Source of the DNA: Pyxidicoccus xibeiensis
GTDB lineage: Bacteria; Myxococcota; Myxococcia; Myxococcales; Myxococcaceae
Direction of reading: 5' to 3'
Length of the DNA stretch: 64,000 nt
Assembly (NCBI RefSeq): GCF_024198175.1
Contig: NZ_JAJVKV010000002.1
Location: 868,001 to 932,000 of the forward strand
Part shown: positions 48,056 through 58,925 of the stretch, piece after piece
How positions within the stretch are numbered: the first letter of the stretch is position 1
Layout: every line of letters begins with the position of its first letter
Program-made: the position numbers and the translations under genes
The notes under the pieces: model-generated
What the model saw: the letters and a program-made list of their open reading frames with translations, nothing else
Database searches by the model: none
What the model was told of the DNA's origin: nothing

Positions 48056-48409
48056 CGTGTGTGGACTCCGGGTGGGGGGCGCCGCAGAGAAGCAATGGAC
48101 CGTACCCCAGCCCGCGCGGGTGCGCGAGTCCGCACACTTCCGGGCCTGCGTCCAGGCCCCCTGCCTCCTCAGGTGGGGGGCTGGGAGGCCCGCCCGCTCC
48201 CCCTGGCGGAACCCGGGGGAAGGCCACTGTTCCACTTCCCGGGGAGGGCAGGGGGCCTGGCGGCGCCCCCGGGCTGGCGGGCCCCGAACACAAGCCCTGG
48301 GAGGGCCTGGACTTCCGGCGGGCGGGCGGAAGACTTCTCCCACCGTCGCGGTCGTGCGGCCGTCCGGCGCCATGGCTAGATCGAACTGACCCCGTACGAG
48401 GAGAGCAGC
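48056..48409. other. divergent intergenic region between Hsp70 and prkA
   Basis: 354 bases with very high GC content. The two start codons point away from each other, so both promoters must lie here. I see no convincing -35/-10 pair or gene; the only ribosome site is GAGGAG before the GTG of prkA. Confidence 0.5.
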
Positions 48410-50656
48410 GTGGACGCGAAGGGCTATCTGCAAGAGGTCGGCTCGCAGGTGAGTGCCGACTTCGTCAAGAACCGGTCGATCCTCTCGTTCGAGGAATACC
48501 TCTCGCTCTTCTTCAACGACCCGCGCGCCCAGGCGCGCAACGCGGCCCAGTACCTGCGGGACGTGATGGACCACTTCGGCACGGAGACGGTGACGCACCC
48601 CACCGGCACCATCCGGCGGTTCAAGGTCTTCGACGCGCCGGGCTCCGAGCGGGACGGCCGGGTGGCCGGCCAGGAGGAGGTGCAGAACGCCATCTACCGG
48701 CTGCTCGGCAACTTCGTGCGCGCCGGCCGCATCAACAAGCTCATCCTCCTGCACGGCCCCAACGGCAGCGCCAAGTCCACGCTCGTCAACGCCCTCAAGG
48801 AGGGCATGGAGGCGTACTCCCGGCAGCCCCAGGGGGCGCTCTACCGCATCGCCTGGGTCTTCCCGTCCGAGAAGCTCATCAAGGGCTCCATCGGCTTCGG
48901 CGAGCGTGCCCCCGGCCAGGAGGAGGTGACCACCTACGCGCACCTGGAGGCGGAGTCCATCGACCTGCGGATGCCCTGCGAGCTGAGGGACCACCCGCTC
49001 TTCGCCGTCCCGCCCGGCGAGCGCCGGAAGCTCCTGGAGTCCGCCCTCAAGAAGAAGGGCCTGGGCACGGGGGACGGGGAGACGGGCGACTTCATCCTCT
49101 CCGACTACGTGCGTGACGGCGAGCTGTGCTCCAAGTGCCGCCGCATCTACACCGCGCTGCTCAACTCGTACGGCGGGGACTGGCTCAAGGTCATGCGCCA
49201 CGTCCAGGTGGAGCGCTTCTACGTGTCGCGCCGCTACCAGGTGGGCACGGTGACGGTGGAGCCGCAGATGAGCGTGGACGCCATGGTCCAGCAGATCACC
49301 GCGGACCGCACCCAGCTCAACGTGCCCGCGCCGCTGCACAGCACCGTGCTCTACGAGCCGCACGGCCCCCTGGTCCACGCCAACCGGGGGCTCATCGAGT
49401 ACGCGGACCTGCTCAAGCGCCCCCTGGAGGCCTTCAAGTACCTGCTGGGCTTCAGCGAGACGGGCGAGGTGCCCCTGGAGCCCTTCGTCCTCCAACTGGA
49501 CGAGGTGCTCATCGCCTCCGCCAACGAGAAGCACCTGGGCGCCTTCAAGGAGCTGCCGGACTTCGCGTCCTTCAAGGGCCGCATCGAGCTGGTGCGCGTG
49601 CCCTACCTGCGCCGCTACCGGACGGAGCAGCAGATCTACGACGCGCAGATAACGTCCACCACCGTGGGCAAGCACGTGGCGCCCCACGCCACCGAGCTGG
49701 CCGCCATGTGGGCCGTGCTCACCCGCCTGAAGAAGCCCATTCCGGACCGCTACCCCAACGACGTGAAGGAGCTCATCGACCACGTCACCCCGGTGGAGAA
49801 GCTGCACCTTTACGAGGAGGGCGCGCCCCCGGACCGGCTCAGCCTGGCCAACACCAAGGAGCTGCGCAAGCTGCGCGAGGAGCTGTTCACCGAGTCGGAC
49901 GCGTACCCCAACTACGAGGGCCGCTCCGGCGCCAGCGCGCGCGAAATCAAGACGGCGCTCTTCAACGCCGCGCAGAACCCCGACTACAAGTGCCTCAACG
50001 CCCTGGCCGTGCTGGAGGAGCTGGACGCCATCTGCAAGGACAAGAGCGTCTACGAGTTCCTCCTCCAGGAGGTGGTGGACGGCTACCACGACCACGAGGC
50101 CTTCGTGCGCGTGGCGGAGGCCGAGTACCTGGACCGCGTGGACTCCGAGGTCCGCGAGTCCATGGGCCTGGTGTCGGAAGGGCAGTACCGCGAGCTGGTG
50201 GAGCGCTACATCCAGAGCGTCAGCCACTGGGTGCGCGGGGAGAAGATGCGCAACCGCGTCACCGGTGAGAACGAGAAGCCGGACGAGCACCGGATGGCGG
50301 AGCTGGAGGCCATCATCATGCCCAAGGGCGAGGACCCCGCTGAGTTCCGCCGCGGCCTCATCTCGTCCATCGGCGCGCACCGCCTGGACAACCCGGACGC
50401 GACGATGGACTACCCGCGCATCTTCCCGGACATGTTCCGGCGGCTGCGAGATCACTACTTCGAGGAGCGCAAGCGGGTGCTGCGCAAGAACAAGGAGAAC
50501 GTCCTCAAGTACCTCTCCGAGGACCGCGGCCAGCTCACCCCCCGCGAGCAGACGCAGGTGCAGAGCACGCTGAAGACGCTCGCGGAGCGCTACGGCTACT
50601 GCGAGTTCTGCGCGAAGGACGCCATCCTGTTCCTGATGAAGAAGCGCTACGGGTGA
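48410..50656 (+). CDS. prkA: PrkA-family serine protein kinase
   Basis: 748 residues starting at GTG (48410) with GAGGAG upstream. Walker A GPNGSAKST (116-124) belongs to the PrkA AAA domain, and the C-terminal part (HRLDNPDATMDYPRIFPDMF) is typical. PrkA (YeaG in E. coli) is a stress- and starvation-linked protein kinase of cytoplasmic targets. It is about 100 residues longer than YeaG. In most genomes it is followed by yeaH and spoVR; here the next gene is an unrelated lipoprotein protease. Confidence 0.9.
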   Translation: MDAKGYLQEVGSQVSADFVKNRSILSFEEYLSLFFNDPRAQARNAAQYLRDVMDHFGTETVTHPTGTIRRFKVFDAPGSERDGRVAGQEEVQNAIYRLLGNFVRAGRINKLILLHGPNGSAKSTLVNALKEGMEAYSRQPQGALYRIAWVFPSEKLIKGSIGFGERAPGQEEVTTYAHLEAESIDLRMPCELRDHPLFAVPPGERRKLLESALKKKGLGTGDGETGDFILSDYVRDGELCSKCRRIYTALLNSYGGDWLKVMRHVQVERFYVSRRYQVGTVTVEPQMSVDAMVQQITADRTQLNVPAPLHSTVLYEPHGPLVHANRGLIEYADLLKRPLEAFKYLLGFSETGEVPLEPFVLQLDEVLIASANEKHLGAFKELPDFASFKGRIELVRVPYLRRYRTEQQIYDAQITSTTVGKHVAPHATELAAMWAVLTRLKKPIPDRYPNDVKELIDHVTPVEKLHLYEEGAPPDRLSLANTKELRKLREELFTESDAYPNYEGRSGASAREIKTALFNAAQNPDYKCLNALAVLEELDAICKDKSVYEFLLQEVVDGYHDHEAFVRVAEAEYLDRVDSEVRESMGLVSEGQYRELVERYIQSVSHWVRGEKMRNRVTGENEKPDEHRMAELEAIIMPKGEDPAEFRRGLISSIGAHRLDNPDATMDYPRIFPDMFRRLRDHYFEERKRVLRKNKENVLKYLSEDRGQLTPREQTQVQSTLKTLAERYGYCEFCAKDAILFLMKKRYG

Positions 50657-50792
50657 AGAACGCGGGGCCATGAGCGGGCAGGCGGCCGGGGCCACGCCGG
50701 TCGTCTGCTTCCAATGCCGGAGAGGGCCCGGGATGATTCGAGCTGCAAGTGGGTTGCAGCCTCGTAGGTCGTCCCCCTCTACCGGAGAGTCG

Positions 50793-51671
50793 ATGAGCCG
50801 CTTCTTCCTGGGCGTCCCCGCCCTGCTCACCCTCGTGTCGTGCGCCAGTGCTCCCTCGCAGCAGGCCTCCAGCGCTCCGGCGCCCCAGGCGGCCCCGGTG
50901 GTGGAGCGCGTCCTGGCGGCGGTCGAGGCCGCGCGTCCGTCCCGCAAGGAGATGGTGCGGCGCATCCTCCCGCACAACGTCCGGCTGCAGGTGGCCGAAG
51001 CGGGCAAGGCGCGCAGCACCGCGTCCGGCGTCGTGGTGGGCACCGAGCGCGACGAGAAGGGCGGGGTGGTGGCGTGGGTCGTCACCAACGCGCACGCGGT
51101 GGAGCTGGGCCACCTGAAGGACCCCGTCCTGCGGGTGATGGTGGACCGGCGGGGCGACGTGCTCGAGCACACCGGCGAGGTGGTGGCGAAGGGCCAGGTG
51201 CCGGACCTGGACCTGGCGCTGGTGCGCGTGACGGGCCTGGACCTGCCGGCGGTGGAGCTGGCGGATGACGCCGAGCTGGAGCTGGGCGAGGACGTCGTCG
51301 TCGCCGCGTCGCCCTTCGGCCGCGCGCTGTCGCTGTCCGGCGGCATGCTGTCCCAGGTGGAGTGGGACCGCGAGACGAAGCGCCCGAAGATGGTGAAGAC
51401 GGACGCGCCCATCGGCTATGGCGCGTCCGGCGGCGGCATCTTCAGCCTGGAGACGGGCCGGCTGCTGGCCATCGTCGAGGGCTACCGCACCGCCAAGGTG
51501 GACTTCGAGGTGCAGGAACAGAACTACAGCTTCGACGTGCCCATGCCCGGCGAGACGTTCGCCGCGCCCAGCGCCAAGGTGCGCCAGTTCCTCCAGGCCA
51601 AGGGCTTCGGCCGGCTCATCCAGCGCCCCGCGGCCACCGAGGGCGGCGTCGCCCAGGCAGCGGGCCGCTAG
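50793..51671 (+). CDS. trypsin-like (HtrA-type) serine protease lipoprotein
   Basis: 292 residues. Lipobox TLVSC with Cys17, so the enzyme is envelope-anchored. The catalytic triad can be placed at His in VVTNAHAVELG, Asp in PDLDLALVRV and Ser in GYGASGGGIF, a variant of the usual GNSGGP. A Ser/Ala/Pro-rich stalk follows the signal. No PDZ domain is visible, so it is a simple protease of the DegP/HtrA fold. It may clip periplasmic or surface proteins. Confidence 0.8.
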   Translation: MSRFFLGVPALLTLVSCASAPSQQASSAPAPQAAPVVERVLAAVEAARPSRKEMVRRILPHNVRLQVAEAGKARSTASGVVVGTERDEKGGVVAWVVTNAHAVELGHLKDPVLRVMVDRRGDVLEHTGEVVAKGQVPDLDLALVRVTGLDLPAVELADDAELELGEDVVVAASPFGRALSLSGGMLSQVEWDRETKRPKMVKTDAPIGYGASGGGIFSLETGRLLAIVEGYRTAKVDFEVQEQNYSFDVPMPGETFAAPSAKVRQFLQAKGFGRLIQRPAATEGGVAQAAGR

Positions 51672-51769
51672 CCGCCGCGCAGGACCGGAGCCCCGACAGC
51701 CGACACCGGCTCCGGCCGAAAGCTCGACAGCGTCCGGGGCCAGGGTACATCCGGCCCCGGAGGTGCGGG

Positions 51770-52222
51770 ATGTCCGGACGTGTTTCGTGGGACCAGTACT
51801 TCATGGACATCGCGAAGCAGGTGGCCACGCGGGCCACGTGTGATCGCAAGCATGTGGGCGCCGTCATCGTCCGTGGGCGCACCATCCTGTCCACCGGCTA
51901 CAACGGCTCCATCCGCGGCCTGCCGCACTGCGACGACGTGGGCCACATGATGGAGAACGGCCACTGCGTGGCCACCGTCCACGCCGAGGCCAATGCCATC
52001 ATCCAGGCGGCCACCAACGGCGTCAGCATCGACGGGGCGACCATCTACACCACCGCCAGTCCCTGCTGGCCGTGCTTCAAGCTGATCGCCAACGCGGGCC
52101 TGGTGCGCATCGTCTTCGGCGAGTTCTACCGGGATCCACGCATCTTCGAGTACGCCGGCCGGCTCAAGCTGGACCTCGTCGGCCTGGGCGAGGCCGCCAG
52201 GCCCCCTGCCAGCGGACTGTGA
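51770..52222 (+). CDS. deoxycytidylate (dCMP) deaminase
   Basis: 150 residues. Zinc motif HAE (71-73) with Glu as proton shuttle, and PCWPC (Cys99, Cys102). It converts dCMP to dUMP, supplying dTMP synthesis. GGAGG precedes the ATG at 51770. Some relatives are ComE-like DNA-uptake proteins, but the sequence fits the metabolic enzyme. It is not cotranscribed with known neighbours. Confidence 0.88.
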   Translation: MSGRVSWDQYFMDIAKQVATRATCDRKHVGAVIVRGRTILSTGYNGSIRGLPHCDDVGHMMENGHCVATVHAEANAIIQAATNGVSIDGATIYTTASPCWPCFKLIANAGLVRIVFGEFYRDPRIFEYAGRLKLDLVGLGEAARPPASGL

Positions 52223-52372
52223 CGCGGACCTCCGTCCTGCGCCGGACATCGCGCGGGGCGGAGTGATCGCCACACGCCGGAAAACGTCTGCTGAAGGACA
52301 CTCGGGAGCTCATTCAAGTGGGCGTCCCTCCACGGGAATTTGCCGCTTCCGGCAAGAATTACCGACCCAGGG

Positions 52373-52401
52373 TTGACGTTCCGAAAGGGGCTCCCTAACT
52401 C
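52373..52401 (+). promoter_or_regulatory. weak candidate promoter for the histidine-kinase-like gene
   Basis: TTGACG (52373-52378) and TAACTC (52396-52401) are separated by 17 bases. The -10 is poor. Confidence 0.25.
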
Positions 52402-52424
52402 TTGGCTCCGGTAAGGGCGGCGGC

Positions 52425-53138
52425 GTGGCGAGGCGAAAAATTCCCGAGGAGTTACCGTTGGTTAGCTCGACGGCAGTGTCGAATAGCGCTCCCTCCGTGC
52501 AGGATGTGACGGATCCCGTGGTGGGCGCGGCCCGCTATGGCGCGGTCCCCACGCTGATGGACAGCCTGCTGCACGACGTGAGGAACCCGCTCAACGCGCT
52601 GGCCATCCACCTGGAGGTCCTGTCGGAGAAGCTGAAGGCGGAGACCGGCCAGGTGCCGCCGTCGCAGGAGAAGAACCTCAAGGCCATGCGCGAGCAGATC
52701 CAGCGCGTGGACGGCATCCTCCGGCTGTTCTCCGACTTCGTCGTCCACCGCGGCGGTGCGCCGGGCGAGGCCGACCTGTCGGACACCACCACGCGGGCGC
52801 TGGGCGTGCTGTCCCACGAGAGCCGCAAGCGCCGGGTCCAGGTGCAGGTGGGCGTGGAGGCCGGGGTGCTGGTGCGGCTCGGGGACACGTCGGAGCTGGG
52901 CTTCTTCATCATCCAGGCGCTGCTGCGCGCCTTCCGCAGGGCGGAAGGGGGCGGCTCGGTGCGGGTGATGGTGCGCGCGGACGGCGGGGCGGCGGTGCTG
53001 GAGGTGGAGGACTCCGCGGGTGCCACCGCCGAGTCCATGCCGGATGCGGTGGCGGCCCTGGAGCTGCGCTGTGCGCAGCTGGGCGTGGAGCTGCACCTGC
53101 GGGGCGGCCACTGCCGCCTGGTCTTCCCCCGGGCCTGA
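52425..53138 (+). CDS. histidine-kinase-like protein without a usable ATP site
   Basis: 237 residues from GTG 52425. A dimerisation box LLHDVRNPLNALAIHLEVL (His50) is clear, but the ATPase part is degenerate: the N-box reads ELGFFIIQALLRAF and the G1 region EDSAGATAES, without the Asn and DxGxG needed for ATP. It may act as a phosphoryl acceptor or a dimer partner. A TTG at 52458 with CGAGGAG 6 bases upstream would be a better start and would shorten it by 11 residues. It is followed 84 bases later by an NtrC-type regulator. Confidence 0.75.
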   Translation: MARRKIPEELPLVSSTAVSNSAPSVQDVTDPVVGAARYGAVPTLMDSLLHDVRNPLNALAIHLEVLSEKLKAETGQVPPSQEKNLKAMREQIQRVDGILRLFSDFVVHRGGAPGEADLSDTTTRALGVLSHESRKRRVQVQVGVEAGVLVRLGDTSELGFFIIQALLRAFRRAEGGGSVRVMVRADGGAAVLEVEDSAGATAESMPDAVAALELRCAQLGVELHLRGGHCRLVFPRA

Positions 53139-53222
53139 GCGCCGTGCTGGCGGCTCTCGCTCCGGGTTTCGATTTCGCTTCAGACAACTTCGCGTCACGA
53201 CGCAGTACGGGAGGTCTTCATC

Positions 53223-54665
<1,443 letters not shown>

Positions 54666-54929
54666 CCTGACGGGTAGGAAATCCCCTCCGGCTTCCGCAT
54701 TCCTGGCGGGGCTCGGAGGGGGGGCTGTCAGGGGCTCCCCCCGACCTCGAAACCCCGCGTCAATTCTTGACTTTTGACCTCTGGGCGGGGGATTCTGCGG
54801 TAATCTCCCACCCACAGGGAGGGCCCGGCCGCAGAGGTTACGCATCGGGCAACTCCGACGCCTTCTTCTCTGGCTGTCCAGGAGTCTGCATCAGTGCCGC
54901 CGGGGGGGCACAAGGAAGGCCACAACCCA

Positions 54930-56900
54930 ATGAGCGACGCGCGAGTTCTCCACTTCTTCGGCGGCAAGGGCGGGGCAGGCAAGACCACGCTCGCGGCAGC
55001 GTACGCGTTGCGGTTGTCGGAAGATGCGCCGAAAGAACGGGTGCTGCTCGTCTCGTTGGATCCGGTGCGCTCCCTGTCGGACCTGCTGAAGAAGAAGCTC
55101 TCCGCGAAGCCGACGAAGCTGGTGCCGGGCAAGGGCGAGGGTGGCGTGTGGGGCCTGGAGCTGGAGCCGGCCGCGCTGATGAAGCCCTTCCTGGCGGACT
55201 ACCTGCCCGCGCTGGCGAAGGCCGCGAACAAGGGCCAGCACATCTCCGACGAGGACATGGGCAAGCTGTACCAGCAGGCCGTGCCGGGCCTGGAGGAGCT
55301 GGTGGGGCTCTTCCACGTGGTGGGGCTGCTGGAGGGCAAGGACAAGGAGTTCGACCGCATCGTCGTGGACGCGTCGCCGACGAGCCACACGCTGCGGCTG
55401 TTCGACCTGCCGGCGGGCCTGCGCAAGTTCCTGGGCTTCGTGAAGGCGGGCGGTGAGAAGCCGGCCACCTCGGGCAAGGGCAAGAAGGCCGCCGAGGCCG
55501 CCGCGGAGCCGGGCTTCCTGGAGCAGGTGGGCGCGAAGGCGGAGAAGCTGCTGGCGCTCGTGAAGGACCCGGCGCGCACGGCCTTCCACCTGGTGGCGCT
55601 GGCGGAGCCGGTGCCCGAGGCGCAGACGCGCATGCTCTTCACCCAGCTGCGCGAGCGCGGCATCCCGGTGACGGAGATCATCGTCAACCAGGTCGAGGAC
55701 CGCGACGGCTGCCCGGCGTGCCAGGGCCGCCGGGGGCTGCAGGCGCCGCACGTGCGCAAGTTCCAGGCGCTGGACAAGGCGGTGCCGGTGCACCTGCTGG
55801 GCCGGCGCGAGGTGGCGCCCCGCGGGCTGGACGGGCTGGCGCTGTTCGCCAAGGCGTGGGCGGGTGGCAAGGAGACGAAGGCGCTGGAGTTCGCCGCCGC
55901 GGAAGGTCCGCCGGCGCTGGTCCGCGCGCCGTCCATGCCTCCCATCGCCGCGCCGCCGCTGCCTCCCACGCGGCTCATCTTCTTCGTGGGCCAGGGCGGG
56001 GTTGGCAAGAGCTCCTGTGCCGCCGCGGCCGCGGTGACGCTGACGGAGAAGGAGGGGCCGGTGCTCCTCATCTCCACGGACCCGGCGCACTCGCTGTCGG
56101 ACGTGCTGCAGAGCCGGCTGACGGACACCGAGACGCAGGTGAAGGGCACCAAGGGCCTGTACGCGCGCGAGCTGGACATGGCCGGCTGGTTCAACGCCCT
56201 GCGCAAGCGGGTGAAGGAGAAGGCGGAGAAGGCCTTCGAGGGCGCGCCCAAGGCGGGCAACGACGTGCCGGCGGACCTGGTCTACCTGCGCAACCTGCTG
56301 GAGTGCGCGCCCCCGGGCATCGACGAGCTGGCGGCGCTGTCCTGCCTCACGGACGCGCTGGTGCAGGAGCGCTTCAAGCGCATCGTCGTGGACTCGTCGC
56401 CGGTGGTGACGTCCGTGCGCGTGGTGGAGCTGGCGGAGACGGCCAAGGCCTGGCTGGGCACGCTGCACACCGTGCTGAGCAAGCACCGCGCGAAGGGCCT
56501 GGGCGAGCTGGCGGACGACATCGCGGCGATGATCAAGCACGTGAAGCGCTTCGAGGACGCGCTGGCCTCTCCCACCGAGGCGCGCTTCGTCGTCGTCACC
56601 CGTGGCGAGGAGCTGGCCGCGGCCCGCACCGAGCGGCTGGTGGAGTACCTCAAGGAGAAGAAGCTCCCCGTGGAGCGGGTGCTCGTCAACCGCGTGGGCC
56701 CCAAGTCCACCTGCGAGAAGTGCGAGAACCGCCGCAAGCTGGAGCTCAACGCGGCCAAGGCGATTGAAAAGAAGCTGGGCCTGCCCGTCACCATGGCGCC
56801 GGCGCTCGGCCGCCACCCGGCCGGCCTGCGCGAGCTGAAGGCGTTCCGCACCGCGTGGTACGCGCTGTCCCCGCCCGCCGCGAAGATCAAGGCGGCCTGA
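54930..56900 (+). CDS. ArsA/Get3-type ATPase with two P-loops
   Basis: 656 residues, two homologous halves. First P-loop GGKGGAGKTT (11-20), second GQGGVGKSS (~residue 353). Each half ends with a CxxC (CPACQ near 260, CEKCEN near 593), as in zinc-linked Get3. Get3/ArsA proteins insert tail-anchored membrane proteins or drive arsenite efflux; no ars gene is near, so a chaperone role is more likely. ATG 54930 is chosen; GTG 54894 lies upstream in frame. A coiled or disordered linker rich in Lys and Ala follows the first half. Confidence 0.85.
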   Translation: MSDARVLHFFGGKGGAGKTTLAAAYALRLSEDAPKERVLLVSLDPVRSLSDLLKKKLSAKPTKLVPGKGEGGVWGLELEPAALMKPFLADYLPALAKAANKGQHISDEDMGKLYQQAVPGLEELVGLFHVVGLLEGKDKEFDRIVVDASPTSHTLRLFDLPAGLRKFLGFVKAGGEKPATSGKGKKAAEAAAEPGFLEQVGAKAEKLLALVKDPARTAFHLVALAEPVPEAQTRMLFTQLRERGIPVTEIIVNQVEDRDGCPACQGRRGLQAPHVRKFQALDKAVPVHLLGRREVAPRGLDGLALFAKAWAGGKETKALEFAAAEGPPALVRAPSMPPIAAPPLPPTRLIFFVGQGGVGKSSCAAAAAVTLTEKEGPVLLISTDPAHSLSDVLQSRLTDTETQVKGTKGLYARELDMAGWFNALRKRVKEKAEKAFEGAPKAGNDVPADLVYLRNLLECAPPGIDELAALSCLTDALVQERFKRIVVDSSPVVTSVRVVELAETAKAWLGTLHTVLSKHRAKGLGELADDIAAMIKHVKRFEDALASPTEARFVVVTRGEELAAARTERLVEYLKEKKLPVERVLVNRVGPKSTCEKCENRRKLELNAAKAIEKKLGLPVTMAPALGRHPAGLRELKAFRTAWYALSPPAAKIKAA

Positions 56901-57153
56901 GGTCTGCTTCACCGTGACGGCTGACGCCCCGACAGGGGTGTCGCCTCACGGAGACGTCGGGGGAAAGGGGGCCCGCCGCCACGTACTCCCCACGCCCTGG
57001 AAACCACCCCGAACGACTTCCCCCTCCGCCCCCGCCGCGCACCATGACCACTTGCGTCGTGAGCGCCAAGGGCGGCCACCGGCTGCCTACGTGTAAGCGT
57101 GCGCGCCCCATCACCCCGAGTGGTGGCGGGACGTCATTGGGGCACCGGGTGTC

Positions 57154-57840
57154 TCAGGCCTCGCACTCGGACGGTGAGTCGGTGAACGTGCCCAGCTCGG
57201 GGAAGGTGAGGGCGCCCTTCTGCGTCAGCGTGCCCGTCAGCGGCGCCCGGCCCTTGAGCCGCAGCTCCACCTTTCGTCCGCGGACCTGGTAGGTGCCGGA
57301 CGTCTGCTGGGGGCGGGGCACGCCGTCCTCGCCCACCACCTTCGTCCACAGCACCACCCTGTCGGAGGCATGGAAGCGCAGGCCCTGGGTGCTGCCGTAG
57401 ACGCCCACGCCCGGGCCGAACCAGGACACCGCGCGCAGCAGCAGCGGGACGTCGGCCTCCCGCTCGGGAGTGCGGCCGAGCAGGCGCTGCCAGCCCAGCG
57501 TGTCCCGGATGGGGTCCAGGTCCGCGTCCACCTTGGCCCGGGCCAGGCGCCTTGAGTCCAGCTTCACCGCCTGGGTGAGGTGCTCGACGATGACGTCCCG
57601 GTGGGCGCTGTACTGGCACACCTGCCCCTTCTTCCGCAGCAGCCCCAAGGTGGCGGCGACGTTGTAGCGGGCGAGGGCATAGTCCGGGGCCTGGCGGGCG
57701 GCCTCCTGGAACTTCTCCAGGGCCTCCGGGTAGCTGCCGGCCTGGTACAGGCGGAAGCCCTCGGTGTTCAGCGCCTTCGCGGCAGGGGCGGGCGCGGCGG
57801 AGGCCAGGGCCAGGACGAGCAGTGGCAGGGCGGGGAGCAT
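57154..57840 (-). CDS. TPR-repeat periplasmic protein
   Basis: 228 residues. Signal peptide LPLLVLALASAAPAPAAK, then TPR-like helices (FRLYQAGSYPEALEKFQEA, DYALARYNVAATLGLL) and a C-terminal beta-rich part (VELRLKGRAPLTGTLTQKG) that might be a small domain of unknown type. It is probably periplasmic. I see no partner gene; it is divergent from accA. Confidence 0.7.
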   Translation of the reverse strand: MLPALPLLVLALASAAPAPAAKALNTEGFRLYQAGSYPEALEKFQEAARQAPDYALARYNVAATLGLLRKKGQVCQYSAHRDVIVEHLTQAVKLDSRRLARAKVDADLDPIRDTLGWQRLLGRTPEREADVPLLLRAVSWFGPGVGVYGSTQGLRFHASDRVVLWTKVVGEDGVPRPQQTSGTYQVRGRKVELRLKGRAPLTGTLTQKGALTFPELGTFTDSPSECEA

Positions 57841-57935
57841 GGACCTTCCGACGGAGGGGATGGCCGGTCGATTCTACGCGGTGCGTAACCTCTTGCGCGT
57901 TGAAAGCGGCCATACCGGGATGCTAGTCCCGGCGC

Positions 57936-58904
57936 ATGGCTATCGGTACCACCTATGCGCTCGAGTTCGAGCGTCCCCTCATCGAGCTGGAGAAGAAGAT
58001 CGATGAGCTCAAGGCCCTGTCCACCGGCGGCTCCGCGGACTTCACGTCCGAGATCTCCAAGCTCGAGAAGAAGGCGAAGAAGCTCCAGACGGAGATCTTC
58101 AGCGACCTGACGCGCTGGCAGGTGGTGCAGATGTCTCGCCACCCCAACCGTCCCTACTTCCTCGACTACGTGCAGTTCCTCTTCACCGACTTCGTCGAGC
58201 TGTGCGGCGACCGGCACTTCGGCGAGGACCCGTCGATTGTGGGCGGCTTCGCGCGCTTCGACGGCAAGCCGGTGATGGTGATGGGCCACCAGAAGGGGCG
58301 CAACACCAAGGAGAACATGGCGCGCAACTTCGGCATGCCGCGCCCGGAGGGCTACCGCAAGGCCCGCCGGCTCATGGAGCTGGCCGAGCGCTTCGAGAAG
58401 CCCATCCTCACCTTCGTCGACACGCCGGGCGCGTACCCGGGCATCGGCGCGGAGGAGCGCGGGCAGGCGCAGGCCATCGCCGTCAACCTGGAGGTGATGA
58501 GCCGGCTGCGCGTGCCCATCATCTCCACCGTGGTGGGCGAGGGCGGCTCGGGCGGCGCGCTGGCCATCGGCGTGGGCAACCGCGTGCTGATGCTGCAGAA
58601 CAGCGTCTACTCGGTCATCTCCCCGGAGGGCTGCGCCTCCATCCTCTTCCGCGACGCCACCAAGGCGGACAAGGCGGCGGACGCGATGAAGCTCACGGCC
58701 AAGGACCTGCTGGAGATGAAGATCGTCGACGAGGTGGTGCCCGAGCCCGCGGGCGGCGCGCACAGAGACCCGGCGAAGGCGGCCGAGGCGCTGGGCAAGA
58801 CGCTGCGCAAGCTCCTGGGCCAGCTGGCCGAGCTGTCGCCCGATGAACTCGTGAAGGACCGCTACGACAAGTTCCGCGCCCTCGGCGTGTTCTCCGGTCG
58901 CTGA
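57936..58904 (+). CDS. accA: acetyl-CoA carboxylase carboxyltransferase subunit alpha
   Basis: 322 residues. Matches AccA along its length: N-terminal [35 protein letters not shown], the [20 protein letters not shown] block (here HQKGR), [15 protein letters not shown] and [19 protein letters not shown], which form the acyl-CoA oxyanion hole. It transfers CO2 from biotin to acetyl-CoA in fatty-acid synthesis. accD lies elsewhere. Length is normal. Confidence 0.96.
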   Translation: MAIGTTYALEFERPLIELEKKIDELKALSTGGSADFTSEISKLEKKAKKLQTEIFSDLTRWQVVQMSRHPNRPYFLDYVQFLFTDFVELCGDRHFGEDPSIVGGFARFDGKPVMVMGHQKGRNTKENMARNFGMPRPEGYRKARRLMELAERFEKPILTFVDTPGAYPGIGAEERGQAQAIAVNLEVMSRLRVPIISTVVGEGGSGGALAIGVGNRVLMLQNSVYSVISPEGCASILFRDATKADKAADAMKLTAKDLLEMKIVDEVVPEPAGGAHRDPAKAAEALGKTLRKLLGQLAELSPDELVKDRYDKFRALGVFSGR

Positions 58905-58925
58905 AGCATTACTTCCAGGGCCTTC

